Both the position numbers and the translations under genes were made by a program. A DNA stretch of 64,000 nt from CAIZGX01 sp044349305 (GTDB lineage Bacteria; Bacteroidota; Bacteroidia; Flavobacteriales_D; Sanyastnellaceae). Where the stretch lies: the NCBI GenBank assembly GCA_044349305.1, contig JBIKRF010000004.1:1-64000 (forward strand), given 5' to 3'. The notes beneath the pieces are model-generated. The model ran no database searches and was not told the DNA's origin. It was given only the letters and a program-made list of their open reading frames with translations. Positions 22,663-31,757 of the stretch are shown here, piece after piece. The stretch's first letter is position 1; the number at the start of each line of letters is the position of its first letter.

Positions 22663-23989
22663 TTTGATTCTTTCTGCAAGCCAGCTGCTTGCACAAGGAC
22701 CAACGGTTACCTCTTGGCTTCAGAATACCAACGGTATTACTGGAAGACATTATGTAAGTGGAAATCCAACGCCAATCAATGACAACACCGCTGCGAATGT
22801 GCAAAGCGTGCTGTATTCCGCGAACTGGGTATATGTTTCAACGAATGGAATTCCGGCATACATAACAGGTCCGTTTTTAGATGGCAATCCGTCACTGGCT
22901 ACCGCACAAAATGCGATCTTTAAATTCCCATTGGTGCCCGCACAAAACACGGGAACTCCTACGCCAACAAATGGCGGGAACATTGGCGTTTTCATTAACG
23001 GTGTTGCGCTGTTCGACTACAGAGACGGCGTTTCTTGGAACAACAACACGCAAGCTGAAGGCGGTGGGCCAATTATGGGTCCTCCGGGACAAGGTGTTTG
23101 GAATCGCGATGCAGTTCCTGCAGAACGCTTAGGTTTCGATTGCGCGAAGGGTCATCCGGCTATGGGGAATTATCACCACCACCAAAATCCGAGTGCTTTC
23201 AATTTAGACTTAGTTGTACTCTCAACGGTTTGCGACATCTATGCAGCAGATGCGTTGTATGTGATTAATTCAACCGAGCACTCTCCGCTTGTTGGTTATG
23301 CCTATGATGGATTTCCTATCTACGGCGCTTATGGATTTGCTAACGCAGATGGAACCGGCGGAGTGGTAAGAATCAAAAGCGGATATCAACTGAGAAACAT
23401 TACCACGCGCACGCAATACGCAGATGGAACCACGGTCACTGCTGGTCCTGCTGTTAGCACTACTTATCCGCTTGGCAGATACCGCGAAGACTATGAGTTC
23501 ATTGCTCATCCGGGAATGGACGATTATTTAGACGCACATAACGGACGTTTTTGCGTGACACCTGAATATCCGAATGGCACCTACGCCTACTTCTGCACGG
23601 TAGATGAGAATCACAATTCGGCTTATCCTTATGCTGTTGGACCAACGTTCTACGGAACGAAAGTCGCGGCGCGCGTTAACACCATCACGGAAGCCGTTAC
23701 GACTTACACTCCAAATGCGGTTGCTGAAGTTCAATTGGAAAATGTAAACGTAAATACGTATCCGAATCCGGTTCAAGATGTGTTGGCGGTTCAAGTGAAT
23801 ACCGTGAACAGATCGAATGTTCAAGTTGAATTATTGAGCGCCGACGGAAAATTAATTTCGAGTACCGTTCTTTATCAAGGAAGCACGCTAGCTTATTTCG
23901 ACACTCGCACGTTATACAACGGAACGTATTTCGTTCGTGTTGGAAGTGGAAAAAACAGTGTGACGAAGAAAGTGGTGGTTTCGCATTAA
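22634..23989 (+). CDS. YHYH domain protein with T9SS sorting domain
   Basis: 451 aa; signal peptide LRNVLIVSLILSASQLLAQ. The YHYH domain spans about 55-330, with the name-giving motif as Y180-HHH in MGNYHHHQNP, plus GVFINGVALFDY, GHPAMG, VGYAYDGFPIYGAYG and GRFCVTPEYPNGTYAYF. The histidine-rich centre suggests metal binding; the family's activity is unknown. The last 75 residues (NTYPNPVQDVLAV ... YNGTYFVRVGSG ... KKVVVSH) are a T9SS sorting domain. It overlaps the di-haem peroxidase gene by 29 bases, so the three genes from 20126 form one operon, probably of extracytoplasmic metal biology. Confidence 0.85.
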   Translation: MKLRNVLIVSLILSASQLLAQGPTVTSWLQNTNGITGRHYVSGNPTPINDNTAANVQSVLYSANWVYVSTNGIPAYITGPFLDGNPSLATAQNAIFKFPLVPAQNTGTPTPTNGGNIGVFINGVALFDYRDGVSWNNNTQAEGGGPIMGPPGQGVWNRDAVPAERLGFDCAKGHPAMGNYHHHQNPSAFNLDLVVLSTVCDIYAADALYVINSTEHSPLVGYAYDGFPIYGAYGFANADGTGGVVRIKSGYQLRNITTRTQYADGTTVTAGPAVSTTYPLGRYREDYEFIAHPGMDDYLDAHNGRFCVTPEYPNGTYAYFCTVDENHNSAYPYAVGPTFYGTKVAARVNTITEAVTTYTPNAVAEVQLENVNVNTYPNPVQDVLAVQVNTVNRSNVQVELLSADGKLISSTVLYQGSTLAYFDTRTLYNGTYFVRVGSGKNSVTKKVVVSH

Positions 23990-24041
23990 GAAAGAGAATG
24001 AAAAACAGAGTGAGAGTGAGAGTGAGGATGAGATAATAAGA

Positions 24042-24062
24042 AAGGAGCCTTAACGGCTCCTT
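24042..24062. terminator. Bidirectional terminator between convergent genes
   Basis: AAGGAGCC-TTAAC-GGCTCCTT with A/T tracts on both sides, serving the YHYH operon (+) and the DEAD helicase (-). The last helicase codons lie inside the hairpin. Confidence 0.75.
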
Positions 24063-25342
24063 CTTTGTTTCTTGTCGCGTTCTTGTTTGAACTTCATCTT
24101 CGCTTGTAGCGATTTCTTTTCGTGGAATGCGCCTTTGAATTCAGGATTGTCTAATCGCTTTTGGCGATCGATTTCGCGGGCTTGCTCTTGCTTTTCTTCA
24201 GGCTCGGTCTTTTCAATATGAACGACTTCGGGGATTTCGAAAACCGGAATGGTTTGACGAATAATTTTCTGAATGTTGGTCAAGTGATATTCTTCCGATT
24301 GGTCTACGAAACTAATGGCAACGCCTGTTTTGAATGCGCGACCTGTTCTTCCGATGCGGTGAACGTAGTCTTCGTAATGGCCGGGTACTTGAAAATTTAC
24401 TACGTGAGAAACCTCGAACACGTCTATGCCTCGAGCGGTAACGTCGGTGCTAACGAGAATGCGAACGTTTCCGTCTTTGAAATCTTTAATCGCGTTCATG
24501 CGCGAGTTCTGTCCAATGTTACTGTGCAGGAATCTAATCTCACCCACATTGCTTCGCTCCATGAATTTCCCCATGCTTGTCGCATCGGCTTTCGTGCGAA
24601 CAAATACCATCACACGCTTCATCTCATCTCCTTCTAAAAGGTGCATGAGCAAGTTCAATTTCGTCTTGAAGTTTGGAACCATGTAGACTCTCTGTTCCAC
24701 TGTGGTAGCCGGAGTGGCCTGAGGCGTTACTTCAACACGTGAAGGGAACAAAAGGAAGTTGTCTGCAATGCGTTCTACACGCTCAGGAAAAGTTGCAGAG
24801 AACAACAACTGTTGTTTTTTCTGCGGAAGCTTTTCTTGTATTTCACGCAGCTGTGGCCAGAATCCCATGTCCATCATGCGGTCACATTCATCGAGCACCA
24901 CGTGCTTTATTTTCTTCGGAATAATTACGCGTTTCGCATAGATCTCTAGAAATCTTCCCGGAGTGGCGACAATAATATCAACTCCTTTCTTAATCGTTTC
25001 AATTTGTGTCTTCGGACCAACGCCGCCGTATAAGGCCACATAGCGAAGCTCTGTGTACTTGCAAAGACTTTGAATTTGTTCTTCCACCTGAACCACCAAT
25101 TCTTTGGTTGGAACAAGGATAAGCGCACGTGGCTCATCTCCTTGTGGATACTTCAACAATTGCAGCAACGGGAGCACATAAGCCGCCGTTTTTCCAGTAC
25201 CGGTTTGTGCAATTCCTATGACGTCTTGTCCGCCCAAAACTCGAGGAATAACTTTCTCTTGAATCTCGGAAGGAGACTCATACCCCAACTCATTTACAGC
25301 GTCTAAAAACTGTCTCGTTAACTTTAACTCTTCGAACGTCAT
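24050..25342 (-). CDS. DEAD-box family ATP-dependent RNA helicase (RhlE/DeaD-like)
   Basis: 430 aa cytosolic RNA helicase with all core motifs: Q-motif region (GYESPSEIQ), Walker A AQTGTGKTAA, ILVPTKEL, VATPGR, box II DECD instead of DEAD (VVLDECDRM), SAT, RGIDV and HRIGRTGR. The C-terminal 60 residues are basic and low complexity (Lys/Arg/Glu/Gln), typical of RNA-chaperoning tails. Role is presumably rRNA maturation or mRNA remodelling. Monocistronic on the minus strand. Confidence 0.93.
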   Translation of the reverse strand: MTFEELKLTRQFLDAVNELGYESPSEIQEKVIPRVLGGQDVIGIAQTGTGKTAAYVLPLLQLLKYPQGDEPRALILVPTKELVVQVEEQIQSLCKYTELRYVALYGGVGPKTQIETIKKGVDIIVATPGRFLEIYAKRVIIPKKIKHVVLDECDRMMDMGFWPQLREIQEKLPQKKQQLLFSATFPERVERIADNFLLFPSRVEVTPQATPATTVEQRVYMVPNFKTKLNLLMHLLEGDEMKRVMVFVRTKADATSMGKFMERSNVGEIRFLHSNIGQNSRMNAIKDFKDGNVRILVSTDVTARGIDVFEVSHVVNFQVPGHYEDYVHRIGRTGRAFKTGVAISFVDQSEEYHLTNIQKIIRQTIPVFEIPEVVHIEKTEPEEKQEQAREIDRQKRLDNPEFKGAFHEKKSLQAKMKFKQERDKKQRRSR

Positions 25343-25388
25343 TCCACAAAGGTAACCTTCTTATCTTCGTGTCCGAAAATCATTTTCA

Positions 25389-27422
25389 ATGAAAAAAATA
25401 TTTATCGCATTTATTGCGCTTGGCCTTACTGCTTGGTGCTATTTCCAATTCAAAGATCAGGTTGCGCAGCTTCCGAAATCTGAAACCGAAAACGGACCGT
25501 TCGAATACGAAGTAGATCGCTTTGCCGACATTCGAATTCTCCGTTACAAACTAGATGGATTCGACAAGTTAACCACGAAACAAAAAGAATTCGTTTATTA
25601 CTTAACGCAGGCAGGCCTTGCTGGTCGCGACATTATGTGGGATCAGAACTGCAAATACAATTTGGAAGTTCGTAGCATCTTCGAGAAAATTTATACTTCT
25701 TATTCAGGAGATAAAACGGCTGAAGAGTGGTTGAACCTTGAAACCTATTTGAAGCAATTGTGGATGAGCAACGGTATTCATCACCATTACAGCAACATTA
25801 AGCACACGCCGAAATTCAGCAAAGAGTATTTCGTTTCGCTTTGCGGCGCAACGAATACGCAGGTTTCAGAAGAGATTATGGAAGTTATCTTCAATCCGAA
25901 TGTTGCCAACATGAAAGTGGAAAGCGACGCTTCAAAAGGATTGATAGAAAATTCTGCTGTTAACTTCTACGAAGGCGTTACCACAAAAGAAGCCTTTGAT
26001 TTTTATGCATCGAAGGAAGTTGCGGGTGATCGCGCGCCTTTGTCTTACGGCATTAACGCCAATCTTCGCAAAGAAAATGGCGTTATTGTGGAAGATGTTT
26101 ATCGCGTAGGAGGCAAATACAGCGCGGCTTTGGAGCAAGTGGTATTCTGGTTGAACAAAGCAGAAAAGGTTGCAGAAAACGATAAGCAAGCGGTTGCACT
26201 TCGTAAGTTGATTGAATTTTACACAACTGGAGATTTGCGCACATGGGACGACTTCAACATTCAATGGGTGAAGGCGACTGAAGGAGACATAGACTTCATT
26301 CACGGTTTTGTGGAAGTGTATAACGATCCGCTTGGAAAGCGTGGTTCTTACGAAAGTGTTGTTGAGATCAACGATTTCGAAGCGAGTGATCGCATGAAGG
26401 TGATGATGCAAAACGCACAATGGTTCGAAGACAACTCCCCTATTCTTCCTGAACACAAGAAGAAAGAAGTAAAAGGAATTACTTACAAAGTGGTGAACGT
26501 TGCTGGTGAATCTGGCGATGCGAATCCATCTACTCCAATTGGAGTGAACCTTCCGAATGCACAATGGATTCGCGCCATGCACGGATCGAAGAGTGTGAGT
26601 TTAGGAAACATTGAAGACGCTGCAAACAACGCAGGTGGTTCGGGTATGTTGAAGGAATTCGCGAACGACGAAGAAGAAATTGCTCGTGCTGAAAAGCACG
26701 GAGCAACGGCTGGAAAAATGCACACTGCTATGCACGAGGTTATTGGACACGCAAGTGGACAATTGGAGGCGAACGTATCTGCTAGTTCTCAAACATTGAA
26801 AGAGTTCGCTTCAACCATTGAAGAAGGAAGAGCTGACTTGGTTGCCCTTTATTATGTTATGGATCCGAAGTTGGTTGAAATGGGATTGATGGAAAGTTTG
26901 GAAGTGGGCAAAGCGGAATACGATGGATACATTCGTAACGCGATGTTGGTTCAAATGAGAAGATTGAAAATGGGTGAAGACATTGCTGAAGCGCACATGC
27001 GCAATCGCGCTTGGATTAGCAATTGGATCATTGAAAAAGGTGCATCTGCAAATGTTATTTCGAGAGAAGTTCGCGATGGCAAAACGTATTTCAACATTAA
27101 CGATTACGACAAGATGCGCGATCTAGTGGGTGAATTGTTGCGTGAAGTTCAACGCATCACTTCTCAAGGAGATTACAACGCGGCCAAAGCATTAGCGGAC
27201 GGATACGGAAAGAAAGTTGATCCAACCTTGCACGCTGAAGTGCTTGCTAGATCAGAGAAATTAAACATTCCTCCGTACAACGGATTCGTAAATCCGATTC
27301 TTACACCAGTGTTGGATTCAAACGGAAAAATGATTGACGTAACCGTGAGTTACACCAAGACCTTCGCAGAACAAATGTTAAATTATAGCAAGAACTACGG
27401 TTTCCTTGCACCAAAAAAATAA
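25389..27422 (+). CDS. Dipeptidyl-peptidase III family zinc metallopeptidase (M49)
   Basis: 677 aa. The M49 zinc motifs are present: HEVIGH (449-454) and EEGRAD (478-483), where the family usually has HExxxH-type and EExRA(D/E). M49 enzymes release dipeptides from oligopeptide N-termini. The N-terminus is hydrophobic (IFIAFIALGLTAW) so the protein is probably membrane-anchored or periplasmic; the Cys at 17 is preceded by Trp, so it is a poor lipobox. A TATCTTCG box (25362-25369) lies 19 bases before the ATG. The next gene starts 3 bases after its stop. Confidence 0.88.
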   Translation: MKKIFIAFIALGLTAWCYFQFKDQVAQLPKSETENGPFEYEVDRFADIRILRYKLDGFDKLTTKQKEFVYYLTQAGLAGRDIMWDQNCKYNLEVRSIFEKIYTSYSGDKTAEEWLNLETYLKQLWMSNGIHHHYSNIKHTPKFSKEYFVSLCGATNTQVSEEIMEVIFNPNVANMKVESDASKGLIENSAVNFYEGVTTKEAFDFYASKEVAGDRAPLSYGINANLRKENGVIVEDVYRVGGKYSAALEQVVFWLNKAEKVAENDKQAVALRKLIEFYTTGDLRTWDDFNIQWVKATEGDIDFIHGFVEVYNDPLGKRGSYESVVEINDFEASDRMKVMMQNAQWFEDNSPILPEHKKKEVKGITYKVVNVAGESGDANPSTPIGVNLPNAQWIRAMHGSKSVSLGNIEDAANNAGGSGMLKEFANDEEEIARAEKHGATAGKMHTAMHEVIGHASGQLEANVSASSQTLKEFASTIEEGRADLVALYYVMDPKLVEMGLMESLEVGKAEYDGYIRNAMLVQMRRLKMGEDIAEAHMRNRAWISNWIIEKGASANVISREVRDGKTYFNINDYDKMRDLVGELLREVQRITSQGDYNAAKALADGYGKKVDPTLHAEVLARSEKLNIPPYNGFVNPILTPVLDSNGKMIDVTVSYTKTFAEQMLNYSKNYGFLAPKK

Positions 27423-27425
27423 GAT

Positions 27426-29054
27426 ATGTCGAAAGGAGTATTTCAAGTACCACTTCCTGTTAACGAACCCGTAAAAGGTTATGCACCTGGAAGTGCAGAG
27501 CGTGCATCGCTTTCAGCCATGTACAAAAAAATGTACAATCAAGAACCCATCGATGTTCCCATGTACATAGGTTCTTCGTTGGTAAGAACTGAGGAAAAAT
27601 TAGCGCTTACTTCTCCGCAAGAACATGCGAAAGTATTGGGCTACTTGAATCGCGGTACAAAAGACCACGTTATTGAAGCCATTGATACTGCGTTAGCTGC
27701 TCGCGAACGTTGGGCGCAATTGCCATGGGAACATCGCGCTGCGATTTTCCTTCGTGCAGCCGATTTACTTGCTGGTCCATACAGAGACCGCATGAATGCA
27801 GCAACTATGTTGGGGCAAGGAAAGAATGCGCATCAAGCTGAAATTGATGCGGCATGTGAGTTCATCGATTTCCTTCGTTTCAATGTGTTGTACATGCAAC
27901 AGATTTACAACGAGCAACCGGGATCACAGCCGGGTATGTGGAACCGTTTGGAATACCGTCCGCTTGAAGGATTCGTATTCGCGATTACTCCATTCAACTT
28001 TACTGCTATTGCTGGAAACTTACCTGCAAGTGCAGCCATGATGGGAAATGTGTGTGTATGGAAACCTGCTGATACACAAGTATACAGCGCACATGTAATT
28101 ATGGAATTGTTCCGCGATGCTGGATTACCAGACGGCGTAATTAACATGATTACCGTTGACGGACCTGTTGCTGGAGACGTTGTGTTCTCTCACAGAGATT
28201 TCGCAGGACTTCACTTTACTGGATCTACCGCTGTGTTCAAGCACTTGTGGAAAGAGATTGGAAGCAACCTAGACAAATACAGAACTTATCCGCGTATTGT
28301 TGGAGAAACGGGTGGAAAAGACTTCATTGTGGCTCATCCGTCTGCCAATGCAGAAGAAGTTGCTACAGCTATTGTACGTGGCGCTTTCGAGTTCCAAGGA
28401 CAGAAGTGTTCTGCTGCAAGCCGAAGCTACATACCTCGTTCGTTATGGCCAGCAGTGAAAGAGAAATTGATTAGCGACTTGAAGGCGATTACCGTTGGAA
28501 GTCCTGAAGACTTCACCAACTTCGTGAATGCTGTTATTGATCGTAGATCTTTCGATAAAATCAAAGGATACATTGAATACATCAAGACGCAAAGCGACGC
28601 TGAAATTATTGCAGGTGGGACATACGACGACTCTGTCGGATTCTTTGTTGATCCAACAGTTGTTGTAACCACCAATCCGAAATTCAGAACCATGGAAGAA
28701 GAAATCTTTGGTCCAGTTGTAACGCTTTATGTGTATGAAGATGAGTTGTGGGCAGACACATTGCATTTGGTGAATGAGACTAGCGATTACGCATTAACAG
28801 GAGCTGTTATCTCGAAGGATCGTTATGCTATTGATCAGGCAATGCGCGTATTGGAAAACGCTGCGGGTAACTTCTATATCAACGACAAACCAACAGGAGC
28901 AGTTGTAGGACAGCAGCCGTTTGGTGGTGCTCGTGGAAGTGGAACCAACGACAAAGCCGGATCATACTTGAACTTGTTGCGTTGGGTTTCTCCGCGCACC
29001 ATTAAAGAAACTTTTGTAACACCAGCACATTACACTTACCCTTGGAATGCCTAA
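27426..29054 (+). CDS. pruA: L-glutamate gamma-semialdehyde (P5C) dehydrogenase
   Basis: 542-aa aldehyde dehydrogenase superfamily enzyme oxidising glutamate semialdehyde/pyrroline-5-carboxylate to glutamate with NAD, the second step of proline degradation. Characteristic blocks are FAITPFNFTAIAGNLP, the catalytic Glu in GETGGKDF, the catalytic Cys in FQGQKCSAASR and VGQQPFGGARGSGTNDKAG near the C-terminus. Length matches stand-alone P5CDH. Translation start ATG lies 3 bases after the M49 peptidase gene, suggesting cotranscription: peptide breakdown linked to amino acid catabolism. No proline dehydrogenase is nearby. Confidence 0.95.
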   Translation: MSKGVFQVPLPVNEPVKGYAPGSAERASLSAMYKKMYNQEPIDVPMYIGSSLVRTEEKLALTSPQEHAKVLGYLNRGTKDHVIEAIDTALAARERWAQLPWEHRAAIFLRAADLLAGPYRDRMNAATMLGQGKNAHQAEIDAACEFIDFLRFNVLYMQQIYNEQPGSQPGMWNRLEYRPLEGFVFAITPFNFTAIAGNLPASAAMMGNVCVWKPADTQVYSAHVIMELFRDAGLPDGVINMITVDGPVAGDVVFSHRDFAGLHFTGSTAVFKHLWKEIGSNLDKYRTYPRIVGETGGKDFIVAHPSANAEEVATAIVRGAFEFQGQKCSAASRSYIPRSLWPAVKEKLISDLKAITVGSPEDFTNFVNAVIDRRSFDKIKGYIEYIKTQSDAEIIAGGTYDDSVGFFVDPTVVVTTNPKFRTMEEEIFGPVVTLYVYEDELWADTLHLVNETSDYALTGAVISKDRYAIDQAMRVLENAAGNFYINDKPTGAVVGQQPFGGARGSGTNDKAGSYLNLLRWVSPRTIKETFVTPAHYTYPWNA

Positions 29055-29066
29055 ACAATAAGGCTT

Positions 29067-29621
29067 GTGGATGCATTTGAAATTATAAAAGAAACCCTTG
29101 TCGACAATCCGTCTGTGTTATTTACGGTTGGCGATAAGGGCTTCTTTCGTTTTAAGGTGAAGCTTATCGCCAGGCTGCTTCATTCGGAAGCAAGCAAGAA
29201 CAGCGGTGCATACGTTGATCAATCTGGAGAAGGTGTGATTTTGTTTTTCGAAGAGAAGAATAAAAAATCGGCTTCCGTATTTATTCAACTGCTTGTCATT
29301 CTTTTTGCCATTGGACCGTTCCGATTGCCTCGCGTATGGCGACGGAAGCAAGAAGTTGCAGCCTTCCATTCGTTGTGGCCGAACTACATTTATTGCAGTT
29401 ATTTAGCGGTCCGCAAATCTGCACGTGGACACGGTGCCATTTTCGAATTACGCAATGCCTTGTTTCAATTTCAACAAGAAAAACAATTACCCATCTTGGT
29501 TGAAACAACCGTAGAGAAGAACAAGCGCATCTACGAGCGCATTGGCTTTCGCGTGTATGATGAACGCGTGGTTAGTGGGTTTAAGACGTATTGCATGGTG
29601 AAGGAACATTCTATCAATTAA
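29067..29621 (+). CDS. GNAT-like acetyltransferase
   Basis: 184 aa, GTG start at 29067, 12 bases after pruA. The C-terminal half has GNAT character: YLAVRKSARGHGAIFELRN (acetyl-CoA loop R..G.G), LPILVETTVEKNKRIYERIGF and VYDERVV. The N-terminal half (about 1-85) carries a hydrophobic run (ASVFIQLLVILFAIG). Substrate unknown. Confidence 0.7.
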   Translation: MDAFEIIKETLVDNPSVLFTVGDKGFFRFKVKLIARLLHSEASKNSGAYVDQSGEGVILFFEEKNKKSASVFIQLLVILFAIGPFRLPRVWRRKQEVAAFHSLWPNYIYCSYLAVRKSARGHGAIFELRNALFQFQQEKQLPILVETTVEKNKRIYERIGFRVYDERVVSGFKTYCMVKEHSIN

Positions 29622-29654
29622 TTTAATTAACTTAGACTATCAAACTTCGAGATT

Positions 29655-29882
29655 ATGACAACAGCAGCATTAAGAACTAAAGTTCATGAATACATAGACG
29701 AAGCCGACAGCAAGGTGCTCGAAGTGGTATTCAAATTACTTGAGGTATACCGCGAGAACAATTCTAGTATGCTTTCTCAAAAGGATCAAGAAGAAATTAT
29801 CCAACGATCTGTGCAGTATCAAGCTGGTGCTGAGTCGAGTCTTTCATTAGCTGAAGCAAAGAAAAAACTGGGCGAGATTTAA
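29655..29882 (+). CDS. Orphan antitoxin-like 75-aa protein
   Basis: MTTAALRTKVHEYIDEADSK at the N-terminus followed by a helix-rich region and SLSLAEAKKKLGEI at the C-terminus. The pattern (short N-terminal 'xxLRxxxxxYIDxADxKxL', C-terminal 'S.xEAxxxLG') is that of the small Bacteroidota antitoxin-like proteins found before RelE/ParE or HicA-like toxins. No toxin gene follows: the next gene is convergent pyrF, whose stop codon lies 1 base away. Confidence 0.6.
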   Translation: MTTAALRTKVHEYIDEADSKVLEVVFKLLEVYRENNSSMLSQKDQEEIIQRSVQYQAGAESSLSLAEAKKKLGEI

Positions 29883-29883
29883 A

Positions 29884-30669
29884 TTATAAGTAACCCGCCA
29901 TTTCCTCTTGCATCTTCTTCGCTTCTGCAGCAGCAGCACTAGCGTAATCTGCGCCAGATGAGGCATACAAAATTGAACGACTCGCATTCACTAACAATCC
30001 GACTTCGCTATTCATTCCATACTTCACGACTTCTTGAAGGCTTCCGCCTTGAGCGCCAACGCCAGGAACAAGTAGGAAGTGGGTTGGAATAATTTGACGA
30101 ATCTGCGCAAGGCTTTCCGCTTTGGTTGCTCCTACTACGAACATGGTGTTTTCGTCGGTTCCCCAAGAGGCAACATCGCGCAATACTTTTTCAAAAAGAT
30201 ATTCCTCTCCTATTTTCTGTGTTTGAAAATCTTTCGATCCTTCGTTTGAAGTAAGGGCTAAAACAATTGCCCACTTATCTTGAAATTGCAAGAATGGCGA
30301 AATACTGTCTTTGCCCATATACGGAGCCACCGTAATGCTATCGAATCCGTATGTTTCGAAAAATGCTTTCGCGTAATAACTTGAAGTATTTCCTATGTCG
30401 CCGCGCTTTGCGTCTGCTATGGTGAAGTGCTCATGACCAATGTATGCCACTGTTTCTTCCAAGATATCCCATCCTTCTCGCCCCATGGCTTCATAAAAAG
30501 CCAAATTCGGCTTATAAGCCACTGCAAATTCTCGAGTGGCATCAATGATTGCTTTATTGAATTCAAGCGCTCCAACGCCTGCTGGAAGCTTTGTAGGGTC
30601 TGTATCCAATCCAACGCACAAGAAACTTTTTCTTGAACGAATGAGCTCTACCAATTTTGCTTTATTCAT
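29884..30669 (-). CDS. pyrF: Orotidine 5'-phosphate decarboxylase
   Basis: 261 aa of the longer (archaeal/actinobacterial-type, group III) OMP decarboxylase that makes UMP. Signature LCVGLDTDPTKLP (18-30), catalytic DAKRGDIGNTS and VAPYMGKDS, and VPGVGAQGG near the end. Transcribed with prfA and purM: prfA ends 2 bases upstream of its start. Confidence 0.94.
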   Translation of the reverse strand: MNKAKLVELIRSRKSFLCVGLDTDPTKLPAGVGALEFNKAIIDATREFAVAYKPNLAFYEAMGREGWDILEETVAYIGHEHFTIADAKRGDIGNTSSYYAKAFFETYGFDSITVAPYMGKDSISPFLQFQDKWAIVLALTSNEGSKDFQTQKIGEEYLFEKVLRDVASWGTDENTMFVVGATKAESLAQIRQIIPTHFLLVPGVGAQGGSLQEVVKYGMNSEVGLLVNASRSILYASSGADYASAAAAEAKKMQEEMAGYL

Positions 30670-30670
30670 C

Positions 30671-31747
30671 TTATGAATTTCCTTCTTTGAGTTTCTCTGT
30701 ATTCTCGGCCAACTTCAATGCTTCAATGACTTCAGCTATTTCACCATTCATGGCAGCATCTAAATTGTACAAGGTTAGATTAATGCGGTGATCGGTCACA
30801 CGTCCTTGCGGATAATTGTATGTGCGAATTTTCGCGCTTCTATCTCCAGTACTTACCAACGACTTACGCATACGTGAACGCTCTTCGTGTCTGCGATTCA
30901 CTTCCGCTTCGAAAATTCTTGAACGAAGCATGGTCATGGCCTTGTCCATATTCTCATGCTGACTTCTTCCTTCCTGACAAGCCACAATGACTCCGGTTGG
31001 AAGGTGAGTCAAACGAACGGCAGATTCTGTTTTGTTTACGTGCTGTCCACCCGCACCACTTGCGCGGTAAGTATCTCGACGAATGTCTGACATATTCACA
31101 ACAACATCGAACTCTTCGGCCTCAGGCATAATAGCAACTGTAGCTGCAGATGTGTGCACACGTCCTTGTGTTTCAGTTGCGGGAACACGCTGCACGCGGT
31201 GAACGCCACTTTCAAACTTCATTGTACCATACACCTCTTCTCCTTCCACTTTGAACGAAACCTCTTTGAATCCGCCCATGGTTCCTTCACTCAAATTCAA
31301 CACCTCCATTCTCCAACCTTTGTCTTGAATGTAACGCGTGTACATCTTGTAAAGGTCTCCGGCAAAAATAGAAGCTTCGTCACCACCTGTTCCAGCGCGG
31401 ATTTCGACAATAACGTTTTTGGTATCTTCCGGATCTTTTGGAATAAGAAGAAACTTAACGGCCTCTTCCATTTCAACAATCTTCGGAGACAATTCGTTGT
31501 ATTCTTCTTGCGCCATTTCCTTCAGGTCGGCGCTTTCGTTGCTGTATAAAATTTCTTTGGCTCCCTTCAAGTCGTCCAGCGCCTTTTTATATTCAAGATA
31601 AACGTCGTTGATTTTTTCCAGTTCGCGGTATTCGCGCATGAGGGCCGGATACTTTTTCATATCAGCAATTACAGTTGGATCTGTAATGCTCTTTCCCACC
31701 TCGGTATATCTATCGGAAATTGCCGACAAACGATCGATTAACTCCAT
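30671..31747 (-). CDS. prfA: Peptide chain release factor 1
   Basis: 358 aa class I release factor recognising UAA/UAG. The PAT stop-codon-reading tripeptide (189-191, in RVPATETQGR) identifies RF1 rather than RF2, and GGQ (233-235, in GAGGQHVN) is the peptidyl-tRNA hydrolysis motif. Length is standard. Central gene of the purM-prfA-pyrF operon. Confidence 0.97.
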   Translation of the reverse strand: MELIDRLSAISDRYTEVGKSITDPTVIADMKKYPALMREYRELEKINDVYLEYKKALDDLKGAKEILYSNESADLKEMAQEEYNELSPKIVEMEEAVKFLLIPKDPEDTKNVIVEIRAGTGGDEASIFAGDLYKMYTRYIQDKGWRMEVLNLSEGTMGGFKEVSFKVEGEEVYGTMKFESGVHRVQRVPATETQGRVHTSAATVAIMPEAEEFDVVVNMSDIRRDTYRASGAGGQHVNKTESAVRLTHLPTGVIVACQEGRSQHENMDKAMTMLRSRIFEAEVNRRHEERSRMRKSLVSTGDRSAKIRTYNYPQGRVTDHRINLTLYNLDAAMNGEIAEVIEALKLAENTEKLKEGNS

Positions 31748-31757
31748 GCCTACTTAA

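Noticed and set aside
24161..24637. 158-codon plus-strand ORF opposite the DEAD helicase gene
   Set aside because: Antisense shadow without recognisable domain; the minus-strand helicase is unambiguous.
25932..26582. 216-codon minus-strand ORF opposite the M49 peptidase gene
   Set aside because: It is a shadow of the real gene: biased to Phe, His, Asn and Val without any domain, and the plus-strand frame has all peptidase motifs.
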